This document shows positions 1 to 7,171 of a DNA stretch of 14,578 nt, piece by piece. The stretch's first letter is position 1. Every line of letters starts with the position of its first letter. This stretch comes from Desulfuromonadales bacterium (lineage in GTDB: Bacteria; Desulfobacterota; Desulfuromonadia; Desulfuromonadales; BM103), in assembly GCA_030640215.1 (NCBI GenBank), contig DAOWJU010000330.1, positions 1 through 14,578 of the forward strand, read 5' to 3'. The notes below the pieces were generated by a model. The model was not told the DNA's origin, did not search any database, and saw only the letters and a program-made list of their open reading frames with translations. The position numbers and the translations under genes were made by a program.

Positions 1-408
1 GTTCGATACGTCAGTCGCTCTTATGTTTTTACCGCTTCACCATCACCCGCCACCATTGCATCTGTGCGCGAAGCCCTGCGGGTCGTTCAATCCAAACCAC
101 AGCTACGCACCAAACTCTGGGAGAATGTTGACCTGTTATATCAGGGTCTCAAGAAGCTGGGCTTTGAACTTGGCCCTGATCCCGGTCCAATCATTGCGAT
201 ACGTGTCCCGACCAAAGAAAAGACGATCATTGCCTGGAAGGAGCTGCTTGAGCGAGGGGTCTATGTCAACCTGGTTTTTCCACCGGCGGCCCCAGCAGGC
301 ATGAGTTTACTTCGGTGCAGCATCAGTGCAGCTCATACACCTGAGCAAATCAATTGTCTTCTGGAAGTCTTTGCCGAGATACAGCAACTGTTGGCTGTGT
401 CAGAGTAA
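1..408 (+). CDS. Serine palmitoyltransferase-like alpha-oxoamine synthase, C-terminal part (5' truncated by window edge)
   Basis: The frame is open from the first base and ends in TAA, giving the last 135 residues of a fold-type I PLP enzyme. The alpha-oxoamine synthase family (serine palmitoyltransferase, KBL, BioF, ALAS) joins an amino acid to an acyl-CoA or acyl-ACP with loss of CO2. Visible family marks are the segment YVFTASPSPATIASVREAL near the start, which matches the region after the PLP lysine, then NLVFPPAAPAG followed by LLRCSISAAHTPEQI, the usual C-terminal domain signature. The NLVFPP wording is closer to serine palmitoyltransferases than to BioF or KBL. The PLP lysine and the N-terminal half lie upstream and cannot be seen. 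It is 48 bp ahead of the surface-carbohydrate gene on the same strand, so it is probably part of the glycan operon, perhaps making a lipid or amino-ketone component. That role is inference; the family call is firm. Confidence 0.85.
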   Translation, partial: VRYVSRSYVFTASPSPATIASVREALRVVQSKPQLRTKLWENVDLLYQGLKKLGFELGPDPGPIIAIRVPTKEKTIIAWKELLERGVYVNLVFPPAAPAGMSLLRCSISAAHTPEQINCLLEVFAEIQQLLAVSE

Positions 409-456
409 GCGTTTTATCAGGATAAACTTGAAGGGTTTCATAAGGAAAAGTTATTG

Positions 457-1824
457 ATGGGAGCATCACCCTCTACGATTATCATGCCGGTTGAGAATCA
501 GGTCCGTGAAATGGACGCCAAGATTCTGCTTTCATGTGTGGCGGCAGAGCGTGGCTACCCGGTTCTGATCGGCTCCCGTGCCTATATCCACTTTGTGGTG
601 GACTCAATCCCGCGCGGCGTCTACATGGCTAAAAGCATGAAGACGCGCAGCATACGCATGTTTAAAATCCTCAATCAGCTCGGCCACGACATTTTAGCCT
701 GGGACGAGGAAGGGCTTTTGCGGGAGCCGGACGCGATCTACCATCGTTGGCGGCTCTCCTCTGTGGCAATGAAGCGCATTGCCTTTCTGACCACTTGGGG
801 AGAAGACAATGCAAGGGCTTTTCGTTCCTTCGATGGTTACGCAAACACACCGATAAAGGTCACCGGCAACCCAAGGATAGACCTGTTGCGCCCTGAGCTT
901 CGTGAGTTTTACCGGCCAGAGGCTGAGGTTATCAGGGAACGGTTCGGGAAGTTCATCCTCATCAATACTAACTTCAGCAAGGTTAATCACTACTACCCGG
1001 AGCTTGGTGAGCTGAAGCAAGCTGTCGAAGGTAAGAAGCCTGGAAAGACGGAGCCTTACGACATAGGTAAAGGTCGTCACAAGCTTGCTATCTTTGAGCA
1101 TTTTAAAAAGATGTTGCCAGTGCTTTGTGACACTTTTGCTGACTACACAGTCATTTTGCGGCCCCATCCTTCCGAGAGCCATCAAAGCTGGCTGGATGTT
1201 GCCAAAGACCGCCCTAACCTGGTCATCACCAACGAAGGCAATGTCCATCCCTGGCTGATGGCGGCCAAAGCGGTGGTTGCCAATGGCTGCACGACCCTGG
1301 TGGAATCAGCAATACTTGGTACGGCTGGCGTTAATTACGAGCCGGAAGCTGTCGAAGAATATGATTTCGCCATCACCGGCGATGTCAGCCGTCGCGTCTC
1401 AACCATTGATGAGTTGCTAAGTACAGTTCGATCAATCGTCAATGAGGAAATAGGCCCACTCGATTACGCAACCAGGAAAGCCGCCATGGAGCCACACATT
1501 GCAGCTCTGGAAGGACGTTTGGCGGCGGATCGCATGATAGACGTGCTGGATGAGGCTGGGTACGGGGAGAAACAACCTCCGGCGCCCCCGGTCCTGGACC
1601 GTTTCAGTGGCTGGTACAAATCGAAACGAAGAACATATGTGAAGCGGATCAACATGAATAAGCCTGGGCATCGCAACAACATCGCTCTGCATGACCACCG
1701 TTATCCCGGCATAACCGCTGAAGAGATGCTGAGCACAATCGACCGGTTCAGACAGCTTCTCGACCGGTTCCACGATCTGCAGGTTGAAAAACACTCTGAG
1801 CACCTATACTGGATTCGCAAATAA
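457..1824 (+). CDS. Surface carbohydrate biosynthesis protein, GT-B type (candidate CMP-sugar or CDP-polyol transferase)
   Basis: A 455-residue soluble protein that resembles the 'surface carbohydrate biosynthesis' family (TIGR04396-like) and, more distantly, CDP-glycerol glycerophosphotransferases and bacterial sialyl/Kdo transferases with a GT-B fold. The C-terminal Rossmann half holds VTGNPRIDLLRPE (about 136-148), ILRPHPSESH (about 233-242, an HP motif) and NGCTTLVESAILG (about 276-288, a TT/S-E motif). HP and S/T motifs bind CMP in known sialyl- and polysialyltransferases. The last ~90 residues are basic and then helical. I chose ATG 457 over the in-frame TTG 454 because AAGGAA (442-447) is placed well for it. 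It ends 28 bp before the dehydrogenase start. Since the same operon makes a CMP-activated nonulosonate, transfer of that sugar is a reasonable guess but is not shown by the sequence. Confidence 0.75.
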   Translation: MGASPSTIIMPVENQVREMDAKILLSCVAAERGYPVLIGSRAYIHFVVDSIPRGVYMAKSMKTRSIRMFKILNQLGHDILAWDEEGLLREPDAIYHRWRLSSVAMKRIAFLTTWGEDNARAFRSFDGYANTPIKVTGNPRIDLLRPELREFYRPEAEVIRERFGKFILINTNFSKVNHYYPELGELKQAVEGKKPGKTEPYDIGKGRHKLAIFEHFKKMLPVLCDTFADYTVILRPHPSESHQSWLDVAKDRPNLVITNEGNVHPWLMAAKAVVANGCTTLVESAILGTAGVNYEPEAVEEYDFAITGDVSRRVSTIDELLSTVRSIVNEEIGPLDYATRKAAMEPHIAALEGRLAADRMIDVLDEAGYGEKQPPAPPVLDRFSGWYKSKRRTYVKRINMNKPGHRNNIALHDHRYPGITAEEMLSTIDRFRQLLDRFHDLQVEKHSEHLYWIRK

Positions 1825-1837
1825 TCTGATTTTTTCT

Positions 1838-1844
1838 GGGAGAG
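1838..1844 (+). promoter_or_regulatory. Ribosome binding site deciding the dehydrogenase start
   Basis: GGGAGAG lies 8 nt before ATG 1853. The reading frame is open further upstream to an ATG at 1784, but that would overlap the preceding gene by 41 bp and add residues before the nucleotide-binding strand. The site at 1838 and the immediate MYNVKILGAGSIG sequence support 1853. Confidence 0.75.
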
Positions 1845-1852
1845 ACCCATCT

Positions 1853-2944
1853 ATGTACAATGTCAAGATTCTCGGCGCTGGCTCCATCGGCAATCACCTG
1901 GCAAACGCCTCACGACGTTTAGGCTGGCAGGTCACTTTATGTGATAAAGACCCCGCTGCCCTGCGAAGAACGAAAGAAGATATTTATCCTGCACGCTACG
2001 GCCAATGGGATGATTCGATTCAGCTCTTCACCTCTGCGGAAGCGCCCCAGGGAGGCTTCGATCTGATCTTCATCGGTACACCACCGGATTCACATATGGA
2101 TCTCGCTATTCAGGCGATCAGTGAAAAGCCAAAAGCCGTGTTGGTGGAAAAACCACTTTGTACTCCTGCCCTTGAAAAAGCCGACGAATTATATCGACTC
2201 GCCGCGGAAACCGGTGTTGAAGTTTTTGTTGGCTACAATCACGTTGTCAGCACAGCTGCCGACAAGGCCGTCGAACTCATGCCTCACCTTGGCTCTATCG
2301 AGACCCTTGACGTTGAATTCCGTGAGCACTGGGGCGGCATTTTCACCGCCCACCCTTGGCTTGACGGTCCACAGGACAGCTATCTTGGCTTTTGGCAAAA
2401 AGGCGGCGGTGCCAGCGGTGAACATTCCCACGCCATCAACCTCTGGCAACATTTTTCACGAAATCTTGGTGCCGGTCGCGTTACAGAGGTCATGGCGAGC
2501 CTGGAATACATAAAGACAGAGACGCTCGATTACGACAAGTTATGTCTATTGAACCTGCGCACAGAGAATGGTCTTGTCGGTCGTGTGGTTCAGGATGTCA
2601 TTACCCAACCCGCTCGCAAATGGGGCCGTATCCAGGGTAAGGACGGTTTCGTCGACATCGCGATTGGCAGCGAAGATCTTGTGCAATGGGCCTATGGGGG
2701 CAATCCAAAAGAAGAAATGCTTATTAAGAAAACACGGCCTGATGACTTCATCATCGAGCTCAAACACGTTGATGCGATCCTCAAGGGTGAGCGAGGAGAC
2801 AGCGGTATCTCCCTGGAATGTGGTCTGGACACCATGTTGGTGGTCGCTGCTGCACACCTTTCGAACCACGAGGGTAAGCGCGTCTCGATCGACTATAGCA
2901 AAGGTTATTCTCTGAACGCTTTAACAGTGGAAGCGACACAATAA
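1853..2944 (+). CDS. Gfo/Idh/MocA family NAD(P)-dependent sugar oxidoreductase
   Basis: A 363-residue protein, normal length for the family. The N-terminal Rossmann domain starts with VKILGAGSIGNHLA (4-17), a GxGxxG dinucleotide-binding loop, followed by an acidic end of strand 2 (CDKD, 30-33), which favours NAD(H) over NADP(H). FIGTPPDSHMDLA (73-85) and VEKPL (98-102, with the family EKP lysine) follow. The C-terminal substrate domain has GGGASGEHSHAINLWQHF (184-201), where the histidines match the usual catalytic H-x3/4-D/N-type helix of these enzymes. Family members oxidise or reduce a ring or side-chain hydroxyl of (nucleotide-)sugars or inositols. The position between a glycosyltransferase-like gene and NeuB, with only 12 bp to the latter, suggests it acts on the nonulosonate or its precursor. 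The exact substrate cannot be read from the sequence. Confidence 0.88.
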   Translation: MYNVKILGAGSIGNHLANASRRLGWQVTLCDKDPAALRRTKEDIYPARYGQWDDSIQLFTSAEAPQGGFDLIFIGTPPDSHMDLAIQAISEKPKAVLVEKPLCTPALEKADELYRLAAETGVEVFVGYNHVVSTAADKAVELMPHLGSIETLDVEFREHWGGIFTAHPWLDGPQDSYLGFWQKGGGASGEHSHAINLWQHFSRNLGAGRVTEVMASLEYIKTETLDYDKLCLLNLRTENGLVGRVVQDVITQPARKWGRIQGKDGFVDIAIGSEDLVQWAYGGNPKEEMLIKKTRPDDFIIELKHVDAILKGERGDSGISLECGLDTMLVVAAAHLSNHEGKRVSIDYSKGYSLNALTVEATQ

Positions 2945-2946
2945 AC

Positions 2947-2952
2947 GGAGGT
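2947..2952 (+). promoter_or_regulatory. Ribosome binding site for a GTG start
   Basis: GGAGGT lies 4-5 nt before GTG 2957 and directly after the TAA of the dehydrogenase gene (2942-2944). It is the strongest Shine-Dalgarno sequence in the cassette apart from the one before neuA, and it fixes the non-ATG start of the NeuB-like gene; the next in-frame ATG would cut into the conserved ANNHQG strand. Confidence 0.75.
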
Positions 2953-2956
2953 CAAA

Positions 2957-4483
2957 GTGGACCAGAAATTTGATTTCAAAGATCTTTTCGTCCTGGACAT
3001 GGCAAACAACCACCAGGGTGATGTTAAGCACGGGCTCAATATTGTTCGTTCCTTTGCCAAGGTCGTCAAAAATCGTAAGGCCCGGGCCGCACTGAAGTTT
3101 CAATTCAGACAACTTGACACATTCATCCACCCGGACCACCAGAAAAATAGTGACCATAAGCAGGTCCAACGTTTCATGTCGACCCGTCTACTCCGTGACA
3201 AATACCAGATGCTACTTGACGAGGTGCGTGTCCAGGGGCTGGTCTCCATGTGCACCCCGTTTGACGAAGCTTCTGTCGATGTCATTTACGACATGGACTT
3301 CGACATCATCAAGGTGGCGAGTTGTTCTGGAAAAGACTGGCCACTATTGGAGAAAGTCGCTAATGCAGGCAAGCCGGTGATTTTCTCGACCGGGGGCCTG
3401 ACACTTCGGGATATTGACAACCTGGTCAGCTTCTTCCAGCATCGCGGCGTTCATTTCGCAATCATGCATTGTGTCGCCATCTACCCTACCCCCGATCAGA
3501 ATATGAATTTGAATCAGATCGCGCTGCTGCGCTCCCGCTATCCAGGCATTCACATCGGTTGGTCTACGCATGAGTCGCCGTCAGATATGGTACCCGTACA
3601 GTTGGCAGTTGCCCTTGGCGCAGAGCTGTTCGAACGACATGTCGGGATTGCAACCAAGGAAGCACCGCTCAATGCCTACTCATCGACACCGGAGCAGGCT
3701 GACCAGTGGATCGAGACCAAGCAAAGGGCTCAGCTGCTTTGCGGCCCAAAAGAGCGCCAACCCGCTTCAGATGCCGAGCAGAGTGCCATTGACGGTCTGA
3801 AACGAGGAGTCTTCGCAAAAACCAAAATCCGCAAAGGATCTGCCATCGAGAGTGATCAGGTTTATTTTGCGATTCCCTACAATGATGGACAGCTTGACAG
3901 CGGCAATTTCAAAGCAGGGATCACCAGCTTGAAAGATGTCTCTGCTAACGCACCGATTTCCGAGGACAAGGTTAACCTTCCTGTATCGGAGGAAGAACTG
4001 GTCATTAAGCACGCCGTCCATGACGTCAAAGCTCTTCTTAACGAAGCTAAAATCCACCTTGGGCCGGAATTCAAGGTTGAATACTCGCATCATTACGGCG
4101 TTCCTAAGTTCCTCGAAACAGGTGCCGTCCTTATCGAATGTGTCAGTCGCGATTACTGCAAGAAGCTTGTGGTGCAATTGCCGGGGCAGAAACACCCCTC
4201 CCACTACCATGCCCGCAAAGAAGAAACCTTCCAGGTCCTTTACGGAGAGCTTGAATGTACCGTTGACGGTCACCACCGGAAACTCGTACCCGGTGAGAGT
4301 GTGGTTGTGATGCCGGGCGTATGGCACTCATTCGGGAGCGAGAACGGTGTGGTCTTCGAAGAGATCTCCAGCCGCGACTACGACAATGATTCTTTCTACG
4401 AGGATAAAAGCATCAATAAATTGGCCAGAGCTGAAAGAAAAACTGTCGTGGATCATTGGGGACGCTTTCAAATCAACTCTTAA
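2957..4483 (+). CDS. neuB: NeuB-type nonulosonic acid synthase with SAF domain and extra C-terminal cupin
   Basis: A 508-residue protein, against about 340-360 for ordinary NeuB/LegI/PseI. Residues 10-265 form the NeuB TIM barrel, which condenses phosphoenolpyruvate with a hexosamine-type aldose to give a nine-carbon sugar acid. Seen: LDMANNHQGD (13-22), ALKFQ (45-49), MCTPFDEASVD (98-108), IIKVAS (117-122), GKPVIFSTGGLTL (138-150), HCVAIYPTPDQNMNL (171-185), GWSTHE (201-206) and ERHVG (226-230). H205 and H228 match the two metal-binding histidines of NeuB. Residues ~280-340 are an SAF/antifreeze-like lid (GLKRGVFAKTKIRKGSAI). Residues ~345-500 are additional: a metal-type cupin with G410-x5-H416-x-H418-x4-E423-x6-G430 and PGVWH (453-457, H457). 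A start at GTG 2957 has a strong ribosome binding site. The NulO type made (sialic, legionaminic, pseudaminic, KDN-like) cannot be told from sequence alone. Confidence 0.92.
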   Translation: MDQKFDFKDLFVLDMANNHQGDVKHGLNIVRSFAKVVKNRKARAALKFQFRQLDTFIHPDHQKNSDHKQVQRFMSTRLLRDKYQMLLDEVRVQGLVSMCTPFDEASVDVIYDMDFDIIKVASCSGKDWPLLEKVANAGKPVIFSTGGLTLRDIDNLVSFFQHRGVHFAIMHCVAIYPTPDQNMNLNQIALLRSRYPGIHIGWSTHESPSDMVPVQLAVALGAELFERHVGIATKEAPLNAYSSTPEQADQWIETKQRAQLLCGPKERQPASDAEQSAIDGLKRGVFAKTKIRKGSAIESDQVYFAIPYNDGQLDSGNFKAGITSLKDVSANAPISEDKVNLPVSEEELVIKHAVHDVKALLNEAKIHLGPEFKVEYSHHYGVPKFLETGAVLIECVSRDYCKKLVVQLPGQKHPSHYHARKEETFQVLYGELECTVDGHHRKLVPGESVVVMPGVWHSFGSENGVVFEEISSRDYDNDSFYEDKSINKLARAERKTVVDHWGRFQINS

Positions 4484-4542
4484 AGGCACCAGACCAACGT
4501 TTAAAGGCAATGCTTCTACAAGCTGCCGGGACCTTCGCGAGC

Positions 4543-5217
4543 ATGATAAAATGTGTAGTCTTTGATTTTGATGGCACACTGGTCGATTCTAACGCCATCA
4601 AAAGAGAAATTTTTTTTGCTGTTGCCCGGCCCTGGGATCCAACCGGTGAAGTCGTGGCGGAAGTGTTTGAGCGTTGGCCAGCAGCCGATCGCTACGAAAA
4701 AACGCATAAGATCGCCGAGACCCTGATCTCCAGAGAGCTAATGCCAAAAGGGTCCTCAGTAAAAACGTGGGCCTCTCGCTTGGCAAATGAGTACACAGCA
4801 CAGTGCGAAAGCGCTATCGCCGCCTGCGCGGAGATGACTGATGCGACCCAGACTCTTAACGAGCTTACCGACAAGGGCTACCTCTTATTCGTTAACTCGG
4901 CCACGCCTGTAGAGCCACTGCGAGCACTGCTGGAATTACGTAACTGGGGCCTTTTTTTTCAATGTGCCTACGGTGCAGAAGCTTCTAAAGCAGACAATCT
5001 GAGAGACATTTCCACGCAAACAGGGGCAAGGTCGAATGAAATTGTTCATGTCGGCGACCAGCCCGACGACCTGCACGCGACAGAACAATTTGGCTGCCAT
5101 TTTGTGGCGATGGCCGATGGAGACAGCAGGTCAGTTGCCAAAGCCAGCGCTCTTGTTGTGCAGAAGCTAAGTGAACTACCAGGGCTACTGATAAAGCTCA
5201 ATCAGGAGGCGTCATGA
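4543..5217 (+). CDS. HAD-superfamily phosphatase, probably acting on a nonulosonate or sugar phosphate
   Basis: A 224-residue HAD hydrolase. Motif I is FDFDGTLVDS (7-16) with nucleophile D8 and acid/base D10; motif II is FVNSAT (116-121, S119); the motif III lysine is K149 in EASKADNL; motif IV is HVGDQPDDLHA (169-179). The helical insert after motif I (about 17-95) is a C1 cap, as in beta-phosphoglucomutase/phosphatase-type enzymes. Upstream in-frame ATGs exist at 4456 and 4510, but 4456 lies inside the neuB 3' end and 4510 has a purine run only 2 nt away, so ATG 4543 (MIKCVVFDFDG) with GGGA at 4528-4531 fits best. It overlaps neuA by four bases (ATGA), so the two are translationally coupled. 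Between a NulO synthase and a CMP-NulO synthetase, a 9-phosphate phosphatase role like mammalian NANP is the natural guess, but not proven. Confidence 0.85.
   Translation: MIKCVVFDFDGTLVDSNAIKREIFFAVARPWDPTGEVVAEVFERWPAADRYEKTHKIAETLISRELMPKGSSVKTWASRLANEYTAQCESAIAACAEMTDATQTLNELTDKGYLLFVNSATPVEPLRALLELRNWGLFFQCAYGAEASKADNLRDISTQTGARSNEIVHVGDQPDDLHATEQFGCHFVAMADGDSRSVAKASALVVQKLSELPGLLIKLNQEAS
5204..5209 (+). promoter_or_regulatory. Ribosome binding site for neuA within the HAD gene
   Basis: AGGAGG lies 4 nt before ATG 5214, inside the last codons of the phosphatase gene. Together with the ATGA stop/start overlap it indicates coupled translation of phosphatase and cytidylyltransferase. Confidence 0.7.
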
Positions 5218-5921
5218 TCAAGGGGCAGCGTATTCTTGTAGTATGTCCTGCACGCGGGGGCAGCAAAGGCATCCCACTCAAAAACCTTCAGCCTTTTCTT
5301 GGCGTCCCTTTGGTCGCACGTGTGGGTCACCTTGTTGCCGAAATTCAAGGGATAGATCGTGCCATTGTCTCTACTGATTCCGAGGGGATAGCCACAGTCG
5401 CCAGAGAATCTGGACTCGACGTTCCATTTTATCGCCCCGAAGAGCTTTCCGGGGACCGGATCTCTGATCTGGAAGTCTTGTCGCATGCTCTGGTCGAAGC
5501 AGAGCGTCTGGATGGGGTGAATTATGATGTTGTCGTCATGTTGCAACCGACCTCTCCTCTGAGACGAGCAGAAGATGTTCAAGATACGATCAATATGCTC
5601 ATCGACGATGACTGGGATGCGGTCTGGACAGTCTCCGAAACAGACTCCAAGAATCACCCATTGAAGCAGCTTACCGTTAAAAATGGCCAGCTCGGCTATT
5701 ATGACCAGGACGGCAAGAAAATCATTGCACGACAACAACTGGTTCCTGTTTACCATCGTAATGGCGTTGCTTACGCGATCAAACGCAGCTGCCTTCTGGA
5801 TCAAAAGAGTATCAGTGGGGAGCGTACCGGGGCACTTGTGCTGGAGGGGGACCTGGTCAGTATCGATACTTACTGGGATTTGGAGCTGGCAGAATACATT
5901 TACAGCAAAGGACAGGGATAA
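5214..5921 (+). CDS. neuA: CMP-nonulosonate synthetase (acylneuraminate cytidylyltransferase, NeuA type)
   Basis: A 235-residue cytidylyltransferase, typical length for NeuA/LegF/PseF. It couples CTP to a nonulosonic acid to form the CMP-sugar used by surface glycosyltransferases. The CTP-binding P-loop-like signature is CPARGGSKGIPLKN (11-24); IVSTDSEGIA (51-60), LQPTSPLR (110-117) and LVSIDTYWDLELAE (214-227, with metal-ligand aspartates) are the other family landmarks. The start overlaps the stop of the HAD phosphatase, with AGGAGG 4 nt upstream. It is the last gene of the plus-strand cassette; the next gene lies 42 bp beyond in the opposite orientation, and I see no clear terminator in that gap. 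LegF- or KdsB-like specificity is possible, but the PARGGSKG-IP-KN form is that of the NeuA group. Confidence 0.93.
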   Translation: MIKGQRILVVCPARGGSKGIPLKNLQPFLGVPLVARVGHLVAEIQGIDRAIVSTDSEGIATVARESGLDVPFYRPEELSGDRISDLEVLSHALVEAERLDGVNYDVVVMLQPTSPLRRAEDVQDTINMLIDDDWDAVWTVSETDSKNHPLKQLTVKNGQLGYYDQDGKKIIARQQLVPVYHRNGVAYAIKRSCLLDQKSISGERTGALVLEGDLVSIDTYWDLELAEYIYSKGQG

Positions 5922-5963
5922 ACGCCTGGAGATCAAACCTGTCAAGCAAGCACCTCGTCAACC

Positions 5964-7091
5964 TCAAGCCTTTACCTCAGACAACATCTCGTCCCAGCGC
6001 TGCCGCAAAACCTGGCAGAGAAAAGGTTCCTCTGAAATCATGAGAAGTTCGTGGTTAGCGTGAAGGGATCTCACCGAAAGGTTCATACTCCCCACAGCTA
6101 CCGATTGGCTATCCGGCGTGTCGATCAACATAAACTTGTTATGCATTGGCAGATTTTCCGGATGGACGTAACGATTGAAGATTATCCCGTTTTCAAGCAT
6201 CTGTTCTTCAACCCACGCAGGCACCCGCCGCTCCGTATCATGAGCCAGGATTTCGATATAGACGCCTTGAGTGGCTAGCTCAAAGAGTCGCTCGCAGATA
6301 CCGGGGTCGTTAAGGTGGGAGACAGCCATTCGCAGACTGCAGTTGGCGTCCAACCCCTCGAATAGTTCGTTAAAATCTTTCTTTCGTGACCTCGGGAAGA
6401 ATAGAATGCGGGTTTCCCCTGAAGCAATCACCCGATTATACGACGGCAGGAAGCGCTCCCATGGACCATGAGTCGCCCGGGATATATGATGTGCATGAGC
6501 ATGGAGCCCCTGAACGAGGACTGTATCCAACACTTCGACCAGAAGGTTATGCCCTCGATCCTGATCGCCGATCTCTTTAATGATCTCCGGATCTTCCGGG
6601 AGGTTCCCGGAGGGGTTAAAGGTCCCCACCAGGGCGCAAGGGCTGGGGTGGCTGAAGTAGTAAAGCTTTTCATGGAGACGACACCTTTTCCTGAACCGGT
6701 TGTCGATTATGCGATGGCTGAGGGCTCGCAACCCTCCCCCCAACGCACCCTCTCCACCCAGAAGCTCTTGCACTCGACTGTTGGCTGATTCAGTGCGGGG
6801 ACGACCCTCCATGACAACTCGAACCTTGACACCTCGCTCAGAGGCCTGCAAAAGCGCCTTCGCCAGGCCTTCATCTCTAAAGTAGTAAGTAACCCAGAGG
6901 ATTTCTCCACGAGAGGGGACCCCATGCATTCTCTCTTCCAGAAGATCTCGCAAGCGGCGTTTAGGACGGTCGGGGCCTCCCCAGAAAACCTGGAATGGCG
7001 CTTCTTGAGGCTGTTCATGTAACTGTTCTGGGGGAATGGACAAAATAGACATATCCTGCCGGTAAAGGCCCACCGTTGTAATGGGACACAT
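5964..7091 (-). CDS. Phospholipase D-superfamily protein with two HKD motifs, the first degenerate
   Basis: A 375-residue protein with two PLD repeats, as in cardiolipin synthases, PLD phosphohydrolases and some nucleases. The first motif is H140-x-K142-x4-S147 with GTFNPSG at 156-162: the usual aspartate after the lysine is serine. The second is complete: H317-x-K319-x4-D324 with GSMN at 334-337. EILWVTYYFRDEGLAKALLQASERGVKVRV-type strand/helix units precede each catalytic strand. No signal peptide or membrane segment is evident, unlike ClsA, so it looks cytoplasmic or peripheral; ClsB/C-like phosphatidyl transfer is one possibility. ATG 7091 is used; an in-frame ATG at 7052 is the alternative, since neither has a strong ribosome binding site. 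It is convergent with neuA and divergent from the ABC exporter, so it is probably its own unit. Substrate unknown. Confidence 0.82.
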   Translation of the reverse strand: MCPITTVGLYRQDMSILSIPPEQLHEQPQEAPFQVFWGGPDRPKRRLRDLLEERMHGVPSRGEILWVTYYFRDEGLAKALLQASERGVKVRVVMEGRPRTESANSRVQELLGGEGALGGGLRALSHRIIDNRFRKRCRLHEKLYYFSHPSPCALVGTFNPSGNLPEDPEIIKEIGDQDRGHNLLVEVLDTVLVQGLHAHAHHISRATHGPWERFLPSYNRVIASGETRILFFPRSRKKDFNELFEGLDANCSLRMAVSHLNDPGICERLFELATQGVYIEILAHDTERRVPAWVEEQMLENGIIFNRYVHPENLPMHNKFMLIDTPDSQSVAVGSMNLSVRSLHANHELLMISEEPFLCQVLRQRWDEMLSEVKA

Positions 7092-7171
7092 TAAGTGACA
7101 TCCAGATAGTACACTAAATCGAAAATGATCAGTTATTCAAATATATTCGTAACGATTCAGCACAACCTGAG

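Noticed and set aside
411..427. Inverted repeat GTTTTATC-AG-GATAAAC after the oxoamine synthase gene
   Set aside because: The loop is too short for full pairing, the stem is AT-rich and no T-run follows, so it is not a believable terminator.
694..1248. Minus-strand open frame of 184 codons inside the surface-carbohydrate gene
   Set aside because: Antisense shadow; no family resemblance and no suitable ribosome binding site, while the plus-strand protein has GT-B motifs there.
1784..1852. N-terminal extension of the dehydrogenase from ATG 1784
   Set aside because: It would overlap the preceding gene by 41 bp, lacks a ribosome binding site, and precedes the normal family start MYNVKILGAG at 1853.
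3767..4327. Minus-strand open frame of 186 codons opposite the NeuB SAF/cupin part
   Set aside because: The plus strand codes for SAF and cupin motifs with exact spacing; the antisense product resembles nothing.
5202..5945. Long open frame (247 codons) on the minus strand opposite neuA
   Set aside because: It mirrors neuA over its whole length, shows no recognisable motif, and neuA has full family motifs, a strong ribosome binding site and coupling to the upstream gene.
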